DNA of 41,733 nucleotides from contig CAKRMZ010000009.1 in NCBI GenBank assembly GCA_934365155.1, positions 1 through 41,733 of the forward strand, written 5' to 3'. The first letter of the stretch is position 1. Each line of letters starts with the position of its first letter. Below the pieces are notes generated by a model. That model was not told where the DNA came from and ran no database searches. It saw only the letters and a program-made list of their open reading frames with translations. The DNA is from an uncultured Eubacteriales bacterium. Lineage in GTDB: Bacteria; Bacillota; Clostridia; Oscillospirales; CAG-272. Made by a program: the position numbers and the translations under genes. Below are positions 7,930-15,763 of this stretch, piece after piece.

Positions 7930-8250
7930 ATGGCGAATAAAGTTCATGTTAAAAAGGATGATACCGTTATTGTAATCTCCGGTAACAGTAAGGGTATTAA
8001 GGGGAAAGTGATTGAAGTTTCCCCGAAAGAAGGAAAGGTTCTCGTCGAGGGAGCTAATATCGTAAGCAAACATGTTAAACCGAAAAAGCAAGGCGAACAG
8101 GGTGGCATTGTAAAGGTTGAAGGCGCAATGTACGCTTCAAAAGTTCAGCTTTTCTGTTCGAAATGCAACAAAGGTGTCCGTGTTAAACACGTTGTCGGAA
8201 AAGACGGCAAAAAAGAACGTGTTTGTGCTAAATGCGGCGCAAAACTGTAA
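7930..8250 (+). CDS. rplX: 50S ribosomal protein L24, zinc-ribbon form
   Basis: L24 is an assembly initiator of the 50S subunit with an N-terminal KOW motif (VIVISGNSKGIKGKV, about residues 13-27). The protein has 106 residues. Its C-terminal part carries two CxxC pairs at residues 76/79 and 99/102, forming a zinc-ribbon that is present in many bacteria and absent from B. subtilis L24. An AAGGAGG site overlaps the end of rplN. Confidence 0.97.
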   Translation: MANKVHVKKDDTVIVISGNSKGIKGKVIEVSPKEGKVLVEGANIVSKHVKPKKQGEQGGIVKVEGAMYASKVQLFCSKCNKGVRVKHVVGKDGKKERVCAKCGAKL

Positions 8251-8267
8251 TGCGGGAGGTTTAGGAA

Positions 8268-8807
8268 ATGTCAAGATTAAATGATTTTTACAAAAAAGAA
8301 GTAGCTCCCGCACTGATGAAAAAGTTTGAGTATAAGAGTCCGATGCAGATTCCGCGTTTTGAAAAGATTGTCATTAACGTCGGAGCCGGCGATGCAAAAG
8401 ATAATGCGAAAGTCATTGATAATATTATTGATGATTTAAGCATCATTACCGGTCAAAAGGCCGTTCCGACTTTTGCTAAGAAATCGGTTGCAAACTTCAA
8501 ACTGAGAGCGGGCATGAAAATTGGTGCAAAAGTTACTCTTCGCGGTGACAAGATGTACGAATTTATGGATCGTTTGTTTAACTTTGCTCTTCCGCGAGTT
8601 CGTGACTTTAAGGGAATCAATCCCAATGCATTCGACGGTCGCGGCAACTATTCCCTCGGCCTCAAAGAGCAGTTGATTTTCCCGGAAATCGAATATGATA
8701 AGGTCGATAAAATCCGCGGTATGGATGTTGTATTTGTTACCACCGCTCAAAATGATGAAGAAGCAAGAGAACTTCTGACTCTCATGGGCGCACCGTTTGC
8801 AAAATAA
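8268..8807 (+). CDS. rplE: 50S ribosomal protein L5
   Basis: L5 binds 5S rRNA and contacts P-site tRNA and the 30S head. The protein is 179 residues, with the typical MQIPRFEKIVINVGAGDA segment and the conserved LPRVRDFKGI and FPEIEYDKVDKIRGMDV blocks. GGGAGG lies before the ATG. The next gene, rpsZ, follows after 17 bp. Confidence 0.98.
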   Translation: MSRLNDFYKKEVAPALMKKFEYKSPMQIPRFEKIVINVGAGDAKDNAKVIDNIIDDLSIITGQKAVPTFAKKSVANFKLRAGMKIGAKVTLRGDKMYEFMDRLFNFALPRVRDFKGINPNAFDGRGNYSLGLKEQLIFPEIEYDKVDKIRGMDVVFVTTAQNDEEARELLTLMGAPFAK

Positions 8808-8824
8808 GGGAGGATAGAATCGGT

Positions 8825-9010
8825 ATGGCTAAGAAATCGATGATTTTAAAGCAGCAAAAACCTCAGAAATATTCTACCCGTGAGTACAACAGATGCAAAA
8901 TTTGCGGTCGTCCTCATGCGTACCTGAGAAAATACGGTATTTGCCGTATCTGCTTTAGAGAGCTTGCTTATAAAGGTCAAATTCCTGGTGTCAGAAAAGC
9001 AAGTTGGTAA
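8825..9010 (+). CDS. rpsZ: 30S ribosomal protein S14, type Z (zinc-binding)
   Basis: S14 is needed for 30S head assembly. This is the short 61-residue zinc form, with Cys24, Cys27, Cys40 and Cys43 in two CxxC pairs. The tail GQIPGVRKASW is diagnostic. In Bacillota the zinc form is often replaced by a longer zinc-free paralogue under zinc starvation; no such paralogue is in this window. GGGAGG is present upstream with a slightly long spacing to the ATG. Confidence 0.97.
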   Translation: MAKKSMILKQQKPQKYSTREYNRCKICGRPHAYLRKYGICRICFRELAYKGQIPGVRKASW

Positions 9011-9046
9011 TTAAAAGGCTCCGAAATATCGGCAGGAAAGAGAAAT

Positions 9047-9115
9047 CTTTAACCGCCGGTTGACCGCCGCATATTTTTGTGGCAAGGTTAAAAAGGGCAG
9101 GATCTTAAAAGATCC
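9047..9115 (+). promoter_or_regulatory. Structured intercistronic element between rpsZ and rpsH
   Basis: The 143 bp gap contains a compound hairpin. TTTAACC (9048-9054) pairs with GGTTAAA (9086-9092), enclosing GCCGCA/TGTGGC (9066-9071 and 9078-9083). A second stem-loop follows, the palindrome GGATCTTAAAAGATCC (9100-9115). Neither ends in a U-tract. The element lies directly upstream of the gene for S8, a known translational repressor of the spc operon in E. coli, so an S8-binding control site is possible but unproven. Confidence 0.45.
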
Positions 9116-9153
9116 AAACACTTTCATTCAACCTATTTAAGGAGGAACTAAAA

Positions 9154-9552
9154 ATGCAAATTTCAGATGTAATTGCGGATATGCTGACACGCATTCGCAA
9201 TGCAAATAATGCAAAACATGAAACCGTTGATGTACCCGCGTCCAATATGAAACGTGCTATTGCAGATATTCTGCTGGCAGAGGGTTATATTAAGGGTTAT
9301 CAGATTATTGAAGACGGTAAACAGGGTGTGATTCGAATCACACTTAAGTATACCAAAGGAAAAGGCAAGGTTATTCAGGGACTCAGAAGAGTGTCCAAAC
9401 CGGGTCTTCGTATTTATTCTAACTGCGAAGATATGCCGAAAGTAATGAATGGTCTCGGTATTGCGATCATTTCTACTTCAAAAGGTATTATGACAGACAA
9501 ACAGGCTCGCAAGGCAAATGTGGGCGGCGAAGTTATCGCCTTTGTTTGGTAA
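9154..9552 (+). CDS. rpsH: 30S ribosomal protein S8
   Basis: S8 is a primary 16S rRNA-binding protein that organises the central domain and in E. coli represses translation of the spc operon. The protein has 132 residues, opens with MQISDVIADMLTRIRNANNA, and ends with the conserved STSKGIMTD and GGEVIAFVW blocks. AAGGAGG lies before the ATG. The long gap upstream contains hairpins that may be regulatory. Confidence 0.98.
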   Translation: MQISDVIADMLTRIRNANNAKHETVDVPASNMKRAIADILLAEGYIKGYQIIEDGKQGVIRITLKYTKGKGKVIQGLRRVSKPGLRIYSNCEDMPKVMNGLGIAIISTSKGIMTDKQARKANVGGEVIAFVW

Positions 9553-9576
9553 TTCGGAACGGGAGGAGAAAGACAA

Positions 9577-10116
9577 ATGTCAAGAATCGGAAGAAAACCT
9601 ATCGCGATTCCTGCCGGCGTTGATGTAAAAATTAACGATGGAAACGTTGTTACTGTCAAAGGCCCGAAGGGAACGCTCACTCAAGCATTCCGTCCTGAAA
9701 TTACAATCAAAGTGGAAGGCGGAGAAATTATATGTGAACGCAGCTCAGATGAGAAGCTGGAGCGTTCACTGCACGGTCTTACCCGTACTCTGATTGCCAA
9801 TATGGTTGACGGTGTAACCCACGGTTATTCCAAAACTTTGGAAATCAACGGTGTCGGCTATCGTGTAGCTAAGACCGGAAAATCGATTACATTAAACCTT
9901 GGCTATTCTCATACGGTTGTGTTCAACGAAAGTGACGGAATCGAATTCGACGTTCCGAACTCCAATACAATTATTGTAAAGGGTATTGAAAAACAGAAAG
10001 TCGGCCAGATCGCAGCACAGATCCGTGAGAAGAGACCTCCGGAGCCGTACCTTGGTAAGGGTATTAAGTACGAGGGTGAGCGCATCCGTCGTAAAGCCGG
10101 AAAGACCGGTAAATAA
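9577..10116 (+). CDS. rplF: 50S ribosomal protein L6
   Basis: L6 stabilises the sarcin-ricin loop region of the 50S subunit. The protein is 179 residues, begins MSRIGRKPIAIPAGVDV, and ends with the family motif EPYLGKGIKYEGERIRRKAGK. A GGGAGG site precedes the ATG, 24 bp after rpsH; rplR follows after 19 bp. Confidence 0.98.
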   Translation: MSRIGRKPIAIPAGVDVKINDGNVVTVKGPKGTLTQAFRPEITIKVEGGEIICERSSDEKLERSLHGLTRTLIANMVDGVTHGYSKTLEINGVGYRVAKTGKSITLNLGYSHTVVFNESDGIEFDVPNSNTIIVKGIEKQKVGQIAAQIREKRPPEPYLGKGIKYEGERIRRKAGKTGK

Positions 10117-10135
10117 AGAAAGGAGTGGATAGAGA

Positions 10136-10495
10136 ATGATTACAAGAAAAGACAGCAATCAACAGCGTCTGAAAAGACATAAAAGAATTCGTGCAAAAGT
10201 ATCCGGTACTGCACAAAGACCCCGTCTTTGCGTATATCGCTCGCTCAATAACATCTATGCGCAGATTATTGATGATGTAAACGGCGTTACTTTAGCGGCA
10301 GCATCCACTACCGAAAAGAACTTTGATGCAAACGGCGGAAACAAGGAAGCTGCACGTGCGGTTGGAAAAACCATTGCAGAAAGAGCAGTTGCAAAGGGAA
10401 TCAGCGAAGTTGTATTTGACCGTGGCGGTTACCTTTATCACGGACGTATTTTGGAACTTGCGGAGGGCGCCAGAGAAGGCGGCCTGAAGTTCTAA
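10136..10495 (+). CDS. rplR: 50S ribosomal protein L18
   Basis: L18 binds 5S rRNA together with L5. The protein is 119 residues, with the basic N-terminus (RLKRHKRIRAKVSGTAQRPR) and the C-terminal VFDRGGYLYHGRILELAEGAR motif of the family. AAAGGAG is upstream. It is followed by rpsE after 14 bp. Confidence 0.98.
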   Translation: MITRKDSNQQRLKRHKRIRAKVSGTAQRPRLCVYRSLNNIYAQIIDDVNGVTLAAASTTEKNFDANGGNKEAARAVGKTIAERAVAKGISEVVFDRGGYLYHGRILELAEGAREGGLKF

Positions 10496-10509
10496 GGCAG
10501 GAGGAAAAC

Positions 10510-11013
10510 ATGGCTAAAAGAATAGATGCTTCAGAATTGAATCTGAAAGAGAAACTTGTTACAATCAACCGTGTTTCTAAAACCGTAAAAGGCGGACGTA
10601 TTGCTCGGTTCACGGCAATTATGGTCGTTGGTGATGAAAACGGTCATGTTGGCTACGGTCTCGGCAAAGCAGCAGAGGTTCCGGAGGCAATCAGAAAGAG
10701 CATTGAAGATGCAAAGAAAAATATGATTGAGGTATCGCTCAAGGGTACAACCATCCCTCATCAGGTAACCGGCGAATACGGCGCAGGCAAAGTCCTTCTG
10801 AAACCGGCAGCTCCCGGTACCGGCGTTATTGCCGGAGGCGCAGTAAGAGCTGTTGTGGATATGGCAGGAATCAGAGATATTCGTACCAAGTGTCTGCGTT
10901 CCAATAATCCCACCAATGTTGTTAAAGCAACTTTTGAGGGATTGCGTGCACTCAGAAGCGCAGAACAGGTTGCCGAAATGCGCGGTATCAATGTTGAAAA
11001 TCTGAAAGGCTGA
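10510..11013 (+). CDS. rpsE: 30S ribosomal protein S5
   Basis: S5 contributes to decoding accuracy and, with S3 and S4, to mRNA helicase activity at the entry channel. The protein is 167 residues. The dsRNA-binding N-domain (NRVSKTVKGGRIARFTAIMV) and the GYGLGKAAEVPEAI segment are conserved. The spectinomycin-related loop KTVKGGR is wild type. GCAGGAGG lies before the ATG; rpmD follows after 14 bp. Confidence 0.98.
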   Translation: MAKRIDASELNLKEKLVTINRVSKTVKGGRIARFTAIMVVGDENGHVGYGLGKAAEVPEAIRKSIEDAKKNMIEVSLKGTTIPHQVTGEYGAGKVLLKPAAPGTGVIAGGAVRAVVDMAGIRDIRTKCLRSNNPTNVVKATFEGLRALRSAEQVAEMRGINVENLKG

Positions 11014-11027
11014 GGAGGAACGGAAAC

Positions 11028-11213
11028 ATGGAAAACAACAATGTAAAAGTAACTCTGATAAAGAGCCTGATCGGTGCAAAGCCTGCTCAGAAGAGCACAG
11101 CAAAGTCTTTGGGACTCGCTAAAATCGGCGACTCCATCGTACATGCTGACGGCGATGTCATTAAAGGTAAAATCAATGTCATTTCTCACTTAGTTAAAGT
11201 TGAGAAAGCTTAA
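11028..11213 (+). CDS. rpmD: 50S ribosomal protein L30
   Basis: L30 is a small, non-universal 50S protein. The 61-residue frame has the family pattern VKVTLIKSLIGAKPAQKSTA followed by LGLAKIGDSIVH. GAGGAGG overlaps the end of rpsE. Its position between rpsE and rplO is the standard one. Confidence 0.96.
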   Translation: MENNNVKVTLIKSLIGAKPAQKSTAKSLGLAKIGDSIVHADGDVIKGKINVISHLVKVEKA

Positions 11214-11255
11214 ACGAAAAGACATAACAATTTTAAGCATGAAGGAGGAGAAACC

Positions 11256-11699
11256 ATGAAGCTCCATGAACTTTCACCTGTTGCAGGTTCAATAACTCCG
11301 GCTTTCCGCAAGGGCAGAGGACATGGTTCCGGAAACGGCAAAACTGCCGGAAAAGGACATAAGGGTCAAAATGCGCGGTCTGGCGGCGGAGTAAAACCCG
11401 GATTTGAGGGCGGTCAGATTCCGCTTTACAGAAGACTTCCCAAAAGAGGGTTTAATAATAAGCGTTTTGCTGTTAATTATGCAATTATCAATGTGAGCGC
11501 GTTGAACAATTTCGAAGACGGTGCGACGGTTGATATGAATTCTTTGCTCAACAGCGGAGCAATCCATGACTGCAAAGACGGTTTGAAGATACTTGGTAAT
11601 GGCGAAATTACGAAAAAGCTCACAGTAAAAGCTTCGATTTTTTCCCAGGCTGCAAAAGAGAAAATTGAAGCAGCTGGCGGAAAATGCGAGGTGATCTGA
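11256..11699 (+). CDS. rplO: 50S ribosomal protein L15
   Basis: L15 is a late-assembly 50S protein with a long glycine- and lysine-rich N-terminal extension that penetrates 23S rRNA. The protein is 147 residues and contains the characteristic RGHGSGNGKTAGKGHKGQ segment and GGQIPLYRRLPKRGF. The stop codon is separated by a single base from the secY start. Confidence 0.98.
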   Translation: MKLHELSPVAGSITPAFRKGRGHGSGNGKTAGKGHKGQNARSGGGVKPGFEGGQIPLYRRLPKRGFNNKRFAVNYAIINVSALNNFEDGATVDMNSLLNSGAIHDCKDGLKILGNGEITKKLTVKASIFSQAAKEKIEAAGGKCEVI

Positions 11700-11700
11700 A

Positions 11701-13020
11701 TTGTTACAGTCACTTAGAAACGCTTGGAGAACTCCGGAACTCAGAAAAAAGATACTGTTCACATTGCTGATCATTCTTTTGTACCGTTTCGGTGCTTCCG
11801 TTCCCGTGCCGTATATCAGTTCAGGTGTTATGCAGACCTTTGCAAATTCTGCAGATGGGTCTTTGTTCCAGTACATGAACCTTCTTTCCGGTGATGCATT
11901 TTCAAAGGCAACGCTGTTTGCTTTGTCAGTATCGCCGTACATCACAGCATCCATCGTAATTCAGCTTTTGACAATCGCAATTCCTGCTTTGGAACGCCTT
12001 TCCAAAGAGGGCGAAGAAGGAACCAAAAAAATTACCGCAATTACCCGTTATGTGACGGTTGTACTTGCGTTGATTACCAGTTTCGGTTATTATATGCTGA
12101 TGAGAAACTCCGGGATGCTTACCAATACCGGATGGTTTCCTGCTGTTGTCATTATAGCTTCCTACTGTGCCGGTGCTGCCTTGGTTATGTGGCTGGCAGA
12201 AAAAATCAATGAAAGCGGTATCGGAAACGGCATATCGATTATTCTGTTTGCGAATATCGTCTCTTCGGCTCCGTCTATTCTGTCTTCGCTGTATGAAAAG
12301 ATTATTGTCAGAAGCGAAGATACAAACCAGGTAACCGGGATCAGTCCTTGGGGAATCGTTGTTGCTGTTGCGGCAGTATTGATTGGTATAGCTGTGGTCG
12401 GATTTGTTATTTTCATGACAGATGCCGAGAGAAGAATCCCTGTACAATATGCGAAGAAGGTTGTCGGCCGTAAAATGTACGGCGGACAAAATACCAATCT
12501 TCCGATTAAGGTAAATATGTCCGGAGTTATGCCGATTATTTTTGCAAACTCCATTGTTGCAATTCCTTCTACGATTGCATTCTTCTTCCCCACTCCGGAG
12601 GCCGGTTCTTTCTGGTATCATGTGCAGAAATTTTTCTCATATGAATCTTGGTTTTATATCGCAGTGTTTGCTGTTTTGATCGTTTTGTTTTCATATTTCT
12701 ATATTGCAATTTCATTTAATCCCGTTGAAGTGGCCAATAACCTGAAAAAGAACGGTGGGTTTGTTCCCGGCATTCGTCCCGGCAAACCGACTGCCGATTA
12801 CATCAAGAAGATTTTGAATAAAATTACGTTAATCGGTGCGCTGTTCTTAGGCGTAATTGCAGTATGCCCGCTGATTCTCAATCAAATATCCGGCAATCAG
12901 TTCACACGTATCGCGTTCAGCGGTTCATCGTTATTGATTGTGGTCGGTGTTGTTTTAGAGACAGTACGTGAACTGGAATCACAGCTTACGATGCGGCATT
13001 ATAAAGGATTCCTTGAATAA
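11701..13020 (+). CDS. secY: Preprotein translocase subunit SecY
   Basis: SecY forms the protein-conducting channel of the Sec translocon in the cytoplasmic membrane, with SecE and SecG. The 439-residue protein has the expected ten transmembrane segments, the plug region after TM1 and the conserved cytoplasmic loop GIRPGKPTADYI before the last helices. The start is TTG at 11701, one base after the rplO stop, with GAGGTG upstream; no better start exists, and the family N-terminus (LRNAWRTPELRKKI) begins right there. The TTG and coupling suggest SecY level is set through rplO translation. Confidence 0.97.
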   Translation: MLQSLRNAWRTPELRKKILFTLLIILLYRFGASVPVPYISSGVMQTFANSADGSLFQYMNLLSGDAFSKATLFALSVSPYITASIVIQLLTIAIPALERLSKEGEEGTKKITAITRYVTVVLALITSFGYYMLMRNSGMLTNTGWFPAVVIIASYCAGAALVMWLAEKINESGIGNGISIILFANIVSSAPSILSSLYEKIIVRSEDTNQVTGISPWGIVVAVAAVLIGIAVVGFVIFMTDAERRIPVQYAKKVVGRKMYGGQNTNLPIKVNMSGVMPIIFANSIVAIPSTIAFFFPTPEAGSFWYHVQKFFSYESWFYIAVFAVLIVLFSYFYIAISFNPVEVANNLKKNGGFVPGIRPGKPTADYIKKILNKITLIGALFLGVIAVCPLILNQISGNQFTRIAFSGSSLLIVVGVVLETVRELESQLTMRHYKGFLE

Positions 13021-13041
13021 GGTTTTGCTTTTGGAGATTTT

Positions 13042-13689
13042 ATGAAAATAATATTTCTCGGACCTCCCGGCGCCGGAAAAGGTACCCAGTCAGCAATTAT
13101 CAGTAAAAAATACAAGATACCGACAATTTCTACCGGTGATATTATTCGAAATGAAATTCGTGCTCACAGCGAGCTTGGAGTTGCAGCCGAAACCTTTATC
13201 AAAAAAGGGGAGCTTGTTCCGGATGATGTCGTTATCGGCATCATTCGGGAACGGTTGACAAAAGACGATTGCAAAAACGGGTTTATTTTGGATGGATTTC
13301 CCCGAACGGTAACTCAGGCAGAAGCACTGATCCATATGAATGTTCCGATTGATCTTGTTTTGGATCTTCAGATTTGTGATGAGGCGATTATTGAACGGAT
13401 GAGCGGCAGGCTTTACTGTTCCCACTGCGGAGCAACGTATCACCGCTTATATCATCCGCCGCTTCATTCGATGCTTTGTGATCAATGCCACAATGCGCTG
13501 AGCGTTCGTGATGATGACCAACCGCAGGTGGTCAGAGATCGTCTGCGTGTTTATCATAATCAGACAAAACCGTTAGAGAAATTTTATTCGGATATCGGTA
13601 AGTTATTCATTATTCATGCAGATAAGAAGATTGATGAAATTACCGATGAAATTATGTGTGTTCTTGATAAAGTTGAGTTTGGTAAATAA
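13042..13689 (+). CDS. adk: Adenylate kinase, zinc-binding LID form
   Basis: Adenylate kinase interconverts ATP plus AMP and two ADP. The 215-residue protein starts MKIIFLGPPGAGKGTQ, with the P-loop at residues 7-15, the AMP-binding TGD motif near residue 31 and FILDGFPRT near residue 81. The LID domain has two CxxC pairs (126/129 and 146/149), the structural zinc site common in Gram-positive enzymes. GGAG precedes the ATG. It is followed after 2 bp by map. Confidence 0.97.
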   Translation: MKIIFLGPPGAGKGTQSAIISKKYKIPTISTGDIIRNEIRAHSELGVAAETFIKKGELVPDDVVIGIIRERLTKDDCKNGFILDGFPRTVTQAEALIHMNVPIDLVLDLQICDEAIIERMSGRLYCSHCGATYHRLYHPPLHSMLCDQCHNALSVRDDDQPQVVRDRLRVYHNQTKPLEKFYSDIGKLFIIHADKKIDEITDEIMCVLDKVEFGK

Positions 13690-13691
13690 TT

Positions 13692-14444
13692 ATGATACAG
13701 TTGAAAAACAAAGAGCAAATTGAAGCAATGAAAATTGCAGGGCGTATTACCGGTGAAGCTTTGCTCAAAGGTGCTGAAATGGTGCGTGAAGGCGTTACCA
13801 CAAAGCAAATTGACAATGCGGTCCGCACCTATATTGAAAAGTGCGGCGCGCGTCCATCGTTTTTAGGCTATGGAGGCTTTCCCGGGAGCGCATGTATCAG
13901 CGTGAACAATGAGATCATTCACGGCATTCCTTCCGATCGTCGGTTTTTATCGGAAGGCGATATTGTCAAAATAGACGTAGGCGCTTTTTATCACGGATTT
14001 CACGGCGACAGTGCGAATACCTTTGCCGTTGGTAATATTTCCGATGAGGCAAAACGTTTAATTGACGTAACCCGTGAAAGTTTTTATCGCGGAATTGCAC
14101 AGATTCACCCGGAGGCACGTTTGGGTGATTTAGGACACGCAATTGAAGCGTATGCCCAAGAAAACGGTTTTTCGGTTGTCAGGGACTTCGTCGGTCACGG
14201 TGTCGGACATGAACTGCATGAATCTCCGGATGTTCCGAATTTCGGGACCCCGGGACGCGGTAGCCGCATTTATAACGGAATGACTTTTGCCGTGGAACCG
14301 ATGGTAAACTGCGGAACTGCAAAAGTGCGGGTGCTGGATGATGAATGGACGGTTGTGACAGCGGACGGCAGTCTTTCTGCCCATTATGAACATACTATCG
14401 CGGTAACAGAGGAGGGCATCCTCCTACTGACAAAAGTAGACTGA
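13692..14444 (+). CDS. map: Methionine aminopeptidase, type I
   Basis: MetAP removes the initiator methionine from nascent proteins. The 250-residue enzyme shows the five metal ligands of the family: two Asp in DVGAFYHGFHGDSAN, the His in VGHGVGHELHE, the Glu in FAVEPM, and the final Glu in HYEHTIAVTEEG. There is no N-terminal SEC-C or zinc-finger extension. Only 2 bp separate it from adk. In B. subtilis a KOW-domain gene comes between map and infA; here it is missing, and a 120 bp non-coding gap takes its place. Confidence 0.97.
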   Translation: MIQLKNKEQIEAMKIAGRITGEALLKGAEMVREGVTTKQIDNAVRTYIEKCGARPSFLGYGGFPGSACISVNNEIIHGIPSDRRFLSEGDIVKIDVGAFYHGFHGDSANTFAVGNISDEAKRLIDVTRESFYRGIAQIHPEARLGDLGHAIEAYAQENGFSVVRDFVGHGVGHELHESPDVPNFGTPGRGSRIYNGMTFAVEPMVNCGTAKVRVLDDEWTVVTADGSLSAHYEHTIAVTEEGILLLTKVD

Positions 14445-14564
14445 TTGCATAGTTTTTAACAGAGTTTTATCGGTTTTATTTCATCGGTATGTATGGATAT
14501 GAAAATTTTGAAAAACTCTTCGTTTCAAAACTGGCAAGCTTTTGAATAAAAAGGAGGGATTATT

Positions 14565-14783
14565 CTGCCGAAGGATGACGTGATTGAATTTGAGGGAACC
14601 GTTGTGGAGGTTATGCCCAATGCGACTTTCAAAGTCAAGCTTTCAAACGATCATATTGTAACTGCTCGGATTTCGGGCAAGCTGCGTATGAATTACATTA
14701 AAATTTTACTGGGTGATAAAGTCACGGTTGAGGTTTCAATTTATGATCCGAGCAAGGGCCGCATTACCTGGAGAGCAAAATAA
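14565..14783 (+). CDS. infA: Translation initiation factor IF-1, probable CTG start
   Basis: IF-1 binds the 30S A site and assists IF-2 and IF-3 in start-site selection. The frame contains the whole family core from DVIEFEGTVVEVMPNATFKV to KGRITWRAK. The residues before it read PKDD, as in most IF-1 proteins, but the codon in the initiator position is CTG (14565-14567), 7 nt after a perfect AGGAGG (14552-14557). With this start the product is 72 residues, the standard length. The first conventional start downstream is GTG at 14580, which would remove five conserved residues and has no properly spaced ribosome binding site. ATT codons at 14559 and 14562 are further non-standard options. The identification is certain and the unusual start is well supported. 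Confidence 0.93.
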   Translation: MPKDDVIEFEGTVVEVMPNATFKVKLSNDHIVTARISGKLRMNYIKILLGDKVTVEVSIYDPSKGRITWRAK

Positions 14784-14813
14784 AAATAAACTGATGGAAA
14801 GGATGGGCACAAA

Positions 14814-14927
14814 ATGAAAGTAAAACCTTCCGTTAAAAAAATTTGCGACAAGTGCAAAATTATTAAAAGAAAAGGCCATGTGATGGTGATTTGCGAAAAT
14901 CCGAAGCACAAACAGAAACAAGGTTGA
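14814..14927 (+). CDS. rpmJ: 50S ribosomal protein L36, zinc-binding
   Basis: L36 is the smallest 50S protein. The 37-residue frame reads MKVKPSVKKICDKCKIIKRK at the start and contains the zinc ligands Cys11, Cys14, Cys27 and His32. The start ATG at 14814 follows GGAAAGGATG. It lies between infA and rpsM, as is usual in Bacillota. The common last residues of the short form (KQKQG) are present, so it is complete. Confidence 0.96.
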   Translation: MKVKPSVKKICDKCKIIKRKGHVMVICENPKHKQKQG

Positions 14928-14960
14928 TTTTTACTTTAAAAAAAGAGGTGAACAAATTAA

Positions 14961-15329
14961 ATGGCTCGTATTGCTGGTGTAGATATTCCGAACGCGAAAC
15001 GTGTTGAAATCGGACTGACCTATATTTACGGTATCGGTCGCAAAAGCTCCAATGATATTTTAGCAAAAACCGGCATCAATCCGGACACGCGCGTGAAAGA
15101 CCTGACGGAAGATGAGGTTGCCAAACTCCGTGACGAAATCGAAAACTCTTACAAAGTTGAGGGTGATTTGCGTCGTGATGTGGCACTCGATATTAAACGT
15201 ATGGTTGAAATCGGTTGTTATCGTGGCATTCGTCACAGAAAAGGTCTGCCGGTTCGTGGGCAGAGAACCAAAACCAATGCAAGAACACGCAAGGGTCCCG
15301 CAAAGACCATTGCAAATAAGAAGAAGTAA
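14961..15329 (+). CDS. rpsM: 30S ribosomal protein S13
   Basis: S13 forms the intersubunit bridge with L5 and contacts P-site tRNA. The protein is 122 residues, begins MARIAGVDIPNAKRVEIGLT, and ends with the basic tail after RGQRTKTNARTRKGP. AGAGGTG is the ribosome binding site. rpsK follows after 17 bp. Confidence 0.98.
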   Translation: MARIAGVDIPNAKRVEIGLTYIYGIGRKSSNDILAKTGINPDTRVKDLTEDEVAKLRDEIENSYKVEGDLRRDVALDIKRMVEIGCYRGIRHRKGLPVRGQRTKTNARTRKGPAKTIANKKK

Positions 15330-15346
15330 AGGAGTGACATGAAGAA

Positions 15347-15739
15347 ATGGCAGTAGCAAAAAAGACCGTCAGAAGACGCCGTGAGCGCAAAAATGTTGAG
15401 CGTGGCGCAGCGCATATCCGTGCAAGCTTCAACAACACCATTATCACTATTACTGATACAGCCGGAAATGCAATTTCTTGGGCATCTGCCGGAGAGCTTG
15501 GCTTTAAAGGTTCCAGAAAGTCTACTCCCTTTGCTGCTCAGACTGCTGCAGAAACCGCAGGTAAGCTTGCTGTAGACCAGGGAATGAAAACTGTTGAAGT
15601 TTATGTTAAGGGTCCCGGTTCCGGACGTGAAGCTGCAATTCGTGCTTTGCAGGCTGTGGGACTGGATATCAGCTTGATAAAAGACGTGACCCCGATTCCG
15701 CATAACGGATGCAGACCGCCGAAGAGAAGACGCGTTTAA
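15347..15739 (+). CDS. rpsK: 30S ribosomal protein S11
   Basis: S11 sits on the platform of the 30S subunit near the mRNA exit. The protein is 130 residues. The segment VERGAAHIRASFNNTIITIT and the C-terminus DVTPIPHNGCRPPKRRRV are canonical. AAGGAGTG precedes the ATG. Confidence 0.98.
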   Translation: MAVAKKTVRRRRERKNVERGAAHIRASFNNTIITITDTAGNAISWASAGELGFKGSRKSTPFAAQTAAETAGKLAVDQGMKTVEVYVKGPGSGREAAIRALQAVGLDISLIKDVTPIPHNGCRPPKRRRV

Positions 15740-15763
15740 TCAGAATTAAGGAGGTGTAATAAA

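Noticed and set aside
11926..12621. A 231-codon minus-strand frame opposite secY
   Set aside because: Antisense shadow of secY; its residue mix (many Arg, Asn, His) reflects the reverse of membrane-protein codons.
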